Part shown: in pieces, positions 29,101 through 34,278 of the stretch | Layout of the letters: each line of letters starts with the position of its first letter | Position numbering within the stretch: position 1 is the first letter of the stretch | Assembly: GCA_015654595.1 (NCBI GenBank) | Contig: JAATGQ010000157.1 | Span: 1-34,278 of the forward strand | Direction of reading: 5' to 3' | Length of the DNA: 34,278 nucleotides | DNA from: Chitinophagales bacterium | GTDB taxonomy: Bacteria > Bacteroidota > Bacteroidia > Chitinophagales > Chitinophagaceae | Program-made: the position numbers and the translations under genes | The notes under the pieces: generated by a model | The model's input: only the letters and a program-made list of their open reading frames with translations | Told to the model about the DNA's origin: nothing | Database searches by the model: none

Positions 29101-30565
29101 GAGCGGCATTCGCGGAGCGATTGTTTATGCAGATGGGTCGGCGGCGTTCACCTTGCCCAAGGGTAAATATAAAACACATCGGATCAGTCCGTCGGATGGG
29201 GCGACGATAAAGGGCGCCAATGCAAAGGGGGCAATGGTTTACTGGCTTGACGGAAAGGTTGAGTTTCCGGAAGTGTTGAGCGGTTCCTCCGCCGCTTTGC
29301 CGGCTATCAAAGTTTCACCCGACGGCCATTTCTTTACGGTAAAGGGTGCGCCTTTCTTTTGGCTTGGAGATACAGGCTGGCTGCTGCTGACAAAATTGAA
29401 TAAGCAAGAGACCGACCGATACCTGGCAGACAGGCAAGCACAGGGATTCAACGTGATCCAGGTGATGGTCGTACACGGTCTTTCGGATGCGGATGTCGAC
29501 GGCGATTCTGCCCTGATCAATAAAAATATTTCTACGCCGGCTATTGCTTCCGGGTATTGGAAGCAGCTGGACTATGTGGTGGCAAAGGCGGAAGAGAAAG
29601 GTTTGTATATCGCGTTGGTGCCGATCTGGGGAAGCGTTGTCAAACAACTAAAGGCAAAACCCGAACAAGTGAAACCCTATATAACTTTTTTGGCGGAGCG
29701 TTACAGGAGTCATTCCAATATCATCTGGATGAATGGCGGAGATATACAAGGGGCCGATTATACCGATGTCTGGAATTTCATCGGCGTCACGCTGCGGAGT
29801 GAAGATCCGGCGCACCTGATCACTTATCACCCGCGTGGCCGTACTTCTTCTTCCTTTTGGTTCGAACAGCAGTCCTGGCTGGACTTCAACAGCGTTCAGT
29901 CTGGTCATCGCAACTATGCGCAGGATACGAGTGCGGGAGATGTACACTATGGAGAAGACAACTGGAAATATATCGTTTCCGACTATTACAAAAAACCAAC
30001 CCGGCCCGTACTGGATGCAGAGCCTTCTTATGAAGGCATACCTTATGGCTTGCACGATACGAGCCTGCCGAGGTGGAATGCCGCTGATGTCCGTCGTTAT
30101 GCTTATTGGAGCGTGTTCGCGGGCGGCTGCGGATTTACGTATGGGAATAACTCCGTCATGCAGTTCCTCCGTCCTACGGATAAGGGTTCGGCCTATGGCG
30201 CAAAAGATCCCTGGTTTAATGCAGTCTATGATCCGGGCGCCAGACAGATGGTCTATCTGAAAAAACTGATGTTGTCGAGATCTTATTTTGATCGGGTACC
30301 GGATTCCTCTTTGGCTGTTGGTACGGGGGAGAGGCATGACCGGGTGCTCGCGACAAGAGGAAAGGATTATGCTTTTTTATATACCTATACCGGCAAGCCG
30401 TTTCGGGTTAATCCCGCTTCTCTTGGAGCGGAGAAGCTAAAAGCTTCCTGGTATAACCCAAGGAATGGAGAGTGGAAAGAGATTGGCGTTGTTTCCGGGA
30501 AAAAAGAAATGGAGTATACCCCTGAGGAGGGTAATGACTGGGTGCTGGTATTGGACAAAATATAA
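26186..30565 (+). CDS. Three-module fusion: pectate-lyase-like beta-helix, second TIM-like domain, and GH140 apiosidase
   Basis: This 1459-residue exported protein has a signal peptide (1-21, ending LSAQ) and a Lys/Pro-rich linker. Residues ~38-510 form a right-handed parallel beta-helix of pectate-lyase-like type (GVILRGSGMGADGTVLLATG, repeated short strands). Residues ~600-1000 look like a TIM barrel (DHNYGLWYDRRRDDHERIRR, LIGAEFTGPLHF, VIYSAEGCDNFGWAVFMGGG) of the kind seen in DUF6298-type proteins; this label is tentative. Residues ~1037-1459 are a confident GH140 module: PFFWLGDTGWLLL, IIWMNGGD (Asp1186, probable acid/base), VLDAEPSYEGIP (Glu1279, probable nucleophile), YWSVFAGGCGFTYG. 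GH140 is the endo-apiosidase that cuts the apiose-galacturonic acid bond of RG-II, as described for Bacteroides thetaiotaomicron BT1012. The first two modules may also act on pectin, but their reactions are unknown. The gene lies between PL1 and GH43 with gaps of 9 and 2 bases. Confidence 0.9.
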   Translation: MHSRVLLLWAVCLGPLALSAQKKTKASEPPPPVAAKGGKLTYAPDERGDRIPDFSYSGYKGGSVPIPDVAVRVTVPHQDGDATFRIQAALDYVASLPADASGIRGAVLLEKGVYAVNGSLLLRHSGVILRGSGMGADGTVLLATGEDRRTLIRILGVNDRVVDKETAIADAYVPVGAMHIHVAGGGFKVGDHILVHRPSTAEWIKLLGMETFGGGVSALGWKPGQRDLRWDRIVTAVAGDELTLDAPLTTSLDTAYGGGLVAKYRWAGRIEEVGVENLRCKSVYDLSNPKDEAHSWMAITMENVTDAWVRQVVVEHFAGSAVLVLETGNRITVEDAKYLAPVSEIGGQRRNAFYTAGGQTLFQRLYSERAFHDFSVGYCAPGPNAFVQCQSYYSYSLSGAVDSWASGILFDVVNIDGQVLSYANREQDAQGAGWCGANSVFWNCTAARINCYRPPGAENWAFGSWAQFGGDGYWAESNETIQPRSFYYTQLAERVGAEAAARGQILPMESEASSSPTVEQAQALIAQSHQPRVSMSEWIDQSAVRHPIPTSVGTAPSIDRVGVSTPKAVVKAPAMAVENGWLVRGHQVLSGARHYEPWWMGSVRPYGVAEAKPAVTRYVPGRVGLGLTDDLDSLTEQMKRRGAVALDHNYGLWYDRRRDDHERIRRLDGDVWPPFYELPFKRSGKDTAWDGLSKYDLTKYNPYYWKRLRQFADLADSKGLVLIHQNYFQHNIIEAGAHYADFPWRPANNINHTGFPEPPPYAGDKRIFMADQFYDTSHPVRHDLHRAFIRQCLDNFSQNTGVIQLIGAEFTGPLHFVQFWIDNIHQWELEKGRKEVIGLSVTKDVQDAILNDPSRAAVVDVIDIRYWYYQQDGKAYAPKGGLSLAPRQHERLLKPKRPSFEQVYRAVSEYRVKYPEKAVIYSAEGCDNFGWAVFMGGGSLANIPDVKEPGFLAAAAGMKPYAEPIAKGTYVLSGIRGAIVYADGSAAFTLPKGKYKTHRISPSDGATIKGANAKGAMVYWLDGKVEFPEVLSGSSAALPAIKVSPDGHFFTVKGAPFFWLGDTGWLLLTKLNKQETDRYLADRQAQGFNVIQVMVVHGLSDADVDGDSALINKNISTPAIASGYWKQLDYVVAKAEEKGLYIALVPIWGSVVKQLKAKPEQVKPYITFLAERYRSHSNIIWMNGGDIQGADYTDVWNFIGVTLRSEDPAHLITYHPRGRTSSSFWFEQQSWLDFNSVQSGHRNYAQDTSAGDVHYGEDNWKYIVSDYYKKPTRPVLDAEPSYEGIPYGLHDTSLPRWNAADVRRYAYWSVFAGGCGFTYGNNSVMQFLRPTDKGSAYGAKDPWFNAVYDPGARQMVYLKKLMLSRSYFDRVPDSSLAVGTGERHDRVLATRGKDYAFLYTYTGKPFRVNPASLGAEKLKASWYNPRNGEWKEIGVVSGKKEMEYTPEEGNDWVLVLDKI

Positions 30566-30567
30566 AC

Positions 30568-31536
30568 ATGATGCGGACTTCGCCTTTTATATTGGTTTCA
30601 CTGTTGTTGCTGGCTTCCTGTACAGGTTCGAGGAAGATGTACCTGTTCACGTCTTTTCGTGAGCCGGCTACCGATGGGCTATACTTTTTAGCAAGCAAGG
30701 ATGGAAAGCATTGGGAGGATCTGGGTGGTTCTTTTTTGAAACCGGAGGTGGGCGAAAAGAAGCTGATGCGTGATCCGTCGATGGCGCAGGGACCGGACGG
30801 CGTTTATCATTTGGTCTGGACCTGTGGCTGGACGGGAGATAAAGGGTTCGGATATGCTTCTTCAAAGGACCTGGTGCACTGGAGCGAACAGCAGCGGATA
30901 CCGATCATGGAACAGGAGCCGGATGCGGTCAATGTATGGGCGCCGGAGATCTTTTACGAAAAGGACAGCGCGCAGTTCCTGATCGTTTGGGCGACGACAA
31001 TCCCTTTCCGTTTTGCAAAAGGAATGGAAGACGAGAAGAACAACCACCGGTTATACTGTACGACAACAAAAGATTTCAAGACCTTTTCGTCAGCCCGTTT
31101 GTTTTACGATCCTGGTTATAGCGTGATCGATGCGATGATCGTACAAAGAGGGGAGCATGATTTTGTATTGGTCTTTAAAGACAACACAAGATTACAGCGT
31201 AATGTCAAGGTAGCGTTTGGGGCGAACGCTTCGGGGCCCTGGCATGACGACAGTAAAGGGTTTACAAAGGAGTATACAGAAGGCCCAGCCGTGGCGATTA
31301 TCGGGGGTAAGGGCGAGTATCATATAGGAGCTGAATATTATATCTACTTCGACAGCTACAGAGATAAAAAATATGGCGCAGTGAAGACGAGTGATTTTAA
31401 AACGTTTAACGATGTGAGTGATTCAGTATCAGTACCTTCGCTCCACAAACATGGAACGGTCCTGATGACGGATCTCCGTACTGTTAAACGCTTAAAAAAG
31501 AGAAAACATGAACAACAAGAGACGTCAATTCATTAA
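30568..31536 (+). CDS. GH43-family five-bladed propeller glycosidase, lipoprotein
   Basis: This 322-residue probable surface or periplasmic lipoprotein has signal ILVSLLLLASC, with lipobox LASC and Cys18. The rest is a single GH43-type five-bladed beta-propeller with the expected carboxylate trio: Asp69 in MRDPSM (candidate base), Asp188 in VIDAMI (candidate pKa modulator) and Glu238 in TEGPAV (candidate acid). Blade repeats are visible (GYASSKDLVHWSE, YCTTTKDFKTFS, AVKTSDFKTFND). GH43 members are inverting arabinofuranosidases, xylosidases or galactosidases; arabinofuranose removal is plausible in pectin but not shown. Two consecutive ATG codons (30568 and 30571) are possible starts. The C-terminus is a basic tail (RLKKRKHEQQ) whose last 29 bases overlap the next gene, so the two genes are coupled. 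The length fits a single-domain GH43. Confidence 0.88.
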   Translation: MMRTSPFILVSLLLLASCTGSRKMYLFTSFREPATDGLYFLASKDGKHWEDLGGSFLKPEVGEKKLMRDPSMAQGPDGVYHLVWTCGWTGDKGFGYASSKDLVHWSEQQRIPIMEQEPDAVNVWAPEIFYEKDSAQFLIVWATTIPFRFAKGMEDEKNNHRLYCTTTKDFKTFSSARLFYDPGYSVIDAMIVQRGEHDFVLVFKDNTRLQRNVKVAFGANASGPWHDDSKGFTKEYTEGPAVAIIGGKGEYHIGAEYYIYFDSYRDKKYGAVKTSDFKTFNDVSDSVSVPSLHKHGTVLMTDLRTVKRLKKRKHEQQETSIH

Positions 31537-32281
31537 AACGGCTGCAATCGGTGGAGTATTGGCTGGTACGCTGCCCAGGGTATTGGCTGCTGCGCCTCCG
31601 GCTTCGAAGGATGCAGCTTCAGGAAAGAAGAATAAGATCAAACTGCTAAAGGATGACATCATTCTTTTCCAGGGTGATTCTATTACCGATGCGCATCGCA
31701 AGAGAGAAGAAAAAGAGGCTAATCTGCAAATGGGGATGGGCCTCAGCTACCCCGCGCACGCCTCCGCAGAACTCTTATGCCAGCACCCCGGGATGAATTT
31801 CAAATTTTATGATCGCGGGGTCAGCGGAAATAAAGTTTACCAGTTGGCCGAGCGTTGGGATGCAGATTGTCTTGACCTCAAGCCGACGGTGTTGAGTATC
31901 CTTGTTGGCGTGAATGATTTCTGGCATACGCTGGTCAATGACTATAAGGGAACGATCCAAACCTACCGCGATGACTACAAGGCTTTGCTCGATCGCACGA
32001 AGAAGACTTTGCCGGATGTGCGGCTGATCATTGGTCAGCCTTATGCGGTGAAAGGCGTCAAGTCGGTGGATGATAAATGGTTTCCTGGCTTTTTAGACTA
32101 CCAGGCGGCAGCGAAAGAAATTGCCGGGCAATACGGCGCCGTCTTTATTCCTTACCAGGAAGTTTATGATAAAGCACAACAGAAGGCCCCCGGTTCATAC
32201 TGGACGGCTGACGGGGTGCATCCCAATCTGGCGGGCGCAAGGCTGATGGCCGATGCGTGGCTGGATGCCGTGACTGTTTAA
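31508..32281 (+). CDS. SGNH/GDSL-family esterase with Tat-like signal
   Basis: This 257-residue exported hydrolase of the SGNH superfamily probably removes acetyl or other ester groups from pectin. The N-terminus RRQFIKTAAIGG is a twin-arginine-type signal (RRxFxK) with a hydrophobic stretch ending VLAA, which suggests folded export through Tat. The catalytic blocks are in order: GDSITD (Ser58, block I), RGVSGNK (block II Gly), VGVNDFW (block III Asn), and DGVHPN (Asp235 and His238, block V). The domain is complete and of normal length. It resembles rhamnogalacturonan-acetylesterase-like proteins placed beside pectinases, but substrate specificity is inferred from context only. The start overlaps the GH43 gene by 29 bases, and the next gene begins 4 bases after the stop. 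Confidence 0.9.
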   Translation: MNNKRRQFIKTAAIGGVLAGTLPRVLAAAPPASKDAASGKKNKIKLLKDDIILFQGDSITDAHRKREEKEANLQMGMGLSYPAHASAELLCQHPGMNFKFYDRGVSGNKVYQLAERWDADCLDLKPTVLSILVGVNDFWHTLVNDYKGTIQTYRDDYKALLDRTKKTLPDVRLIIGQPYAVKGVKSVDDKWFPGFLDYQAAAKEIAGQYGAVFIPYQEVYDKAQQKAPGSYWTADGVHPNLAGARLMADAWLDAVTV

Positions 32282-32285
32282 TTTA

Positions 32286-34175
32286 ATGATCATGTATAGG
32301 TCTGCGTTTTATATTGTTATTCTCTTATCCTTTTCTTATTTGGCTGTCAGAGCACAGGGAGAAGGAGCACATTACAGTGGTTCAACATTATCGAACGTAG
32401 ACTATTCCCATGGCCGGTTGACGCCGGCCGTGGGAATTCATAATATCCAGGTATTCCGGGCGAACAGGGAGCATCCTGCGCTGGCCGACGACTCCGGCTG
32501 GACCTACAACCATGCGCCGATGCTGGCGTATTGGAATAACACCTTTTATTTAGAATATCTTAGCGACCCGGTTGGCGAAAGTGTCCCTCCGGGCCAAACC
32601 CTTTTGATGACTTCGAAGGACGGCGTAAGCTGGTCAAAGAAACCGGCTGTACTATTCCCTCCTTACCGTATTCCTGATGGAACAACGAAAGAAGGCCATC
32701 CTGGTGTGGCGCAAAACCTCTTTGCGGTGATGCACCAACGGATGGGCTTTTATGTATCGAAGCGTCATCATCTGCTTGCGCTTGGCTTTTATGGGATTTG
32801 TCTTGATCCGCATGACGATCCCAACGATGGAAAGGGTATCGGCCGGGTTGTCCGGGAGATCCATGCAGACGGCAGTTTTGGACCCATCTATTTTATACAT
32901 TATAATCCTGCCTGGAACGCTTCCAATACCTCCTATCCCTTTTATACTTCGAGCAAGGACAAAGGGTTTGTCGCCGACTGCAATGAATTGATGGCGACGC
33001 CGCTGATGATGATGCAGTGGGTAGAAGAGACGGATAGGAAAGATCCGCTGATCCCTTTACACAAAGACTACAAAGCTTTTAATTACTATCATTTACCGGA
33101 TGGACGCGTAGTCGGCTGGTGGAAGAATGCGCTGACGGGTATCAGCAAGGACGAGGGACGTACCTGGTCGCCGGTGATGCGGGCTCCGCATTTTGTCAAT
33201 AGCAATGCAAAGATCTGGGGGCAGCGGACTTCCGACGGAAAATATGCGACGGTCTATAATCCTTCCGAGTTCCGATGGCCGCTGGCCATCTCCGTTAGCC
33301 CGGATGGATTGGACTATACCAACCTTTTGCTGGTACAGGGCGAGATCTCGCCGGCCCGCTATGGCGGCAACTATAAAAGCTATGGGCCGCAATACACAAG
33401 GGGGATTGAAGAAGGAAACGGTCTTCCGCCGGATGGCAAACTGTGGGTGACCTACAGTATGAACAAGGAAGATATCTGGGTGGCGTCGATCTCCGTGCCG
33501 GTGGTGGATAGCGTGACCGCTGATGTGGATGACAGCTTTATATCCGCCGCGGCTGGCGTTAATGCGGCGGGGCCTGCTGCTGGCGCTGGTATGACCGGGC
33601 TTGCTGCCGGCCAGCTGGCGATGTGGAATATCTACAGTCCCTTGTGGGCGCCGGTGGGTTTGACCGCTGACAAAGGCCTGGTGTTAAAGGACGCAGACCC
33701 CTATGACTTTGCAAAGGTAGAGCGGGTCGTGCCGGCAGCGGGGAAGATGCAGGCTGAGTTCAAGGTGACACCGGGACAGTCCGATCATGGCAGCCTGGAG
33801 ATTGAATTTCAGGATGAACAGAACGAGGCTGCTGCCCGATTTTCTTTTCAACCCGATGGGACCTTTATGTCGAAGGCTGGCGCTCGTATGAAAAAGATCA
33901 TGAGTTATCATGCGGATAGCGCTTATGTGGTCAGGGTCAGCCTGAACGTAGATACCAGGATGTATACCGTCAATGTCAATGGAAAGGATCTGTTGACGCA
34001 GCTGTTCTTTCAACCCGTGGCGCATTTCCATCATATCGTCTTCCGTACCGGAGAAGCACGTCATTTTCCAACGGCCGAATCGCCTGCTGAGGCGGACAAG
34101 GATCTGCCGGGCGCAGGGGATAAGGTTCCCGAGGCGGTCTATAACATCGAATACCTGAAAACCAAGAAAGGATAA
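32286..34175 (+). CDS. Exported BNR/Asp-box beta-propeller protein with C-terminal jelly-roll domain
   Basis: This 629-residue exported protein has a signal peptide (ending VRAQ). Starts at ATG 32286 or 32292 are both possible. Residues ~35-410 form a beta-propeller: an Asp-box is present at ISKDEGRTW (286-294), a looser one at TSKDGVSWS (~102-110), and similar turns in SVSPDGLDY. The sialidase superfamily uses this fold, but the arginine triad and other GH33 landmarks could not be placed, so a sialidase call is not justified. An Ala/Gly-rich linker (about 33541-33615) joins a second domain (~445-600) that looks like a laminin-G/concanavalin-type beta-sandwich (GSLEIEFQDEQN, YTVNVNGKDLL). It may be a glycosidase, lyase or binding protein for a pectic side chain. 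Context is the only guide to role, and I do not recognise the family. Confidence 0.75.
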   Translation: MIMYRSAFYIVILLSFSYLAVRAQGEGAHYSGSTLSNVDYSHGRLTPAVGIHNIQVFRANREHPALADDSGWTYNHAPMLAYWNNTFYLEYLSDPVGESVPPGQTLLMTSKDGVSWSKKPAVLFPPYRIPDGTTKEGHPGVAQNLFAVMHQRMGFYVSKRHHLLALGFYGICLDPHDDPNDGKGIGRVVREIHADGSFGPIYFIHYNPAWNASNTSYPFYTSSKDKGFVADCNELMATPLMMMQWVEETDRKDPLIPLHKDYKAFNYYHLPDGRVVGWWKNALTGISKDEGRTWSPVMRAPHFVNSNAKIWGQRTSDGKYATVYNPSEFRWPLAISVSPDGLDYTNLLLVQGEISPARYGGNYKSYGPQYTRGIEEGNGLPPDGKLWVTYSMNKEDIWVASISVPVVDSVTADVDDSFISAAAGVNAAGPAAGAGMTGLAAGQLAMWNIYSPLWAPVGLTADKGLVLKDADPYDFAKVERVVPAAGKMQAEFKVTPGQSDHGSLEIEFQDEQNEAAARFSFQPDGTFMSKAGARMKKIMSYHADSAYVVRVSLNVDTRMYTVNVNGKDLLTQLFFQPVAHFHHIVFRTGEARHFPTAESPAEADKDLPGAGDKVPEAVYNIEYLKTKKG

Positions 34176-34176
34176 T

Positions 34177-34278
34177 ATGCGTAAAGCTCGGACAATATTG
34201 ATGATTGGTTTGGCGATGATGCTGTCAGCGGTTGTTTGGGGTTGGAAAGAGCGAAGTTCTTCGTGGCTAAGGCGCGGA
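34177..34278 (+). CDS. 5' end of another exported protein, truncated by the window edge
   Basis: ATG 34177 lies one base after the previous stop and opens a frame of 34 codons with no stop before the end of the window. The start MRKARTILMIGLAMMLSAVVW is a signal peptide (basic n-region, hydrophobic core), followed by WKERSSSWLRRG. Too little is visible to name the family. The spacing indicates the same operon, so another secreted enzyme or binding protein is likely. Confidence 0.7.
   Translation, partial: MRKARTILMIGLAMMLSAVVWGWKERSSSWLRRG

Noticed and set aside
32286..34175. Calling the propeller protein a sialidase
   Set aside because: Asp-boxes are shared by many propellers and the GH33 arginine triad could not be located.

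Overview
This window reads as part of a polysaccharide utilization locus (PUL) from a Bacteroidota bacterium. The evidence is two SusC/SusD-type outer-membrane uptake pairs, lipoprotein and Sec signal peptides on nearly every product, a dense set of carbohydrate-active enzymes, weak ribosome binding sites, and intergenic sequences that resemble the Bacteroidota -33/-7 promoter. The roughly balanced GC content and protein style suggest the Chitinophagaceae, but that is inference. All real genes are on the + strand and are mostly separated by 0-25 bases. No RNA genes, insertion sequences, CRISPR arrays or regulators were seen.

Layout. Block 1 (1-18612) holds the 3' part of a SusC, a SusD lipoprotein, a 1774-residue fusion of an alpha-galacturonidase-like enzyme with GH95, a GH2 enzyme with a malectin domain, a GH78 rhamnosidase fused to a GH43-like propeller, and a second GH2 whose signal peptide is cut by an in-frame TGA. 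A DUF3826 gene (18720-19382) follows, with a promoter-like motif in front of it and another behind it. Block 2 (19464-34278) holds a complete SusC, a SusD interrupted by an in-frame TAA, a PL1 pectate lyase, a 1459-residue fusion ending in a GH140 apiosidase, a GH43 lipoprotein, an SGNH esterase with a Tat-like signal, a BNR-type propeller protein, and the first 34 codons of another exported protein.

Working together. The pectate lyase would cut the homogalacturonan backbone. GH140 would release apiose-linked side chains, which are a hallmark of rhamnogalacturonan II (RG-II). GH95 (predicted alpha-L-galactosidase), GH78, the two GH2 enzymes and GH43 would trim side-chain sugars, the esterase would remove acyl groups, and the SusC/D pairs would import the products. 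The best-supported target is apiose-containing pectin, most likely RG-II.

The most striking points are the two single-codon nonsense interruptions in otherwise pristine genes, three unusual multi-enzyme fusions that join activities normally on separate proteins, and a sialate-O-acetylesterase-type beta-sandwich inserted inside the GH95 module. Family assignments come from motif recognition by eye; no database search was possible.
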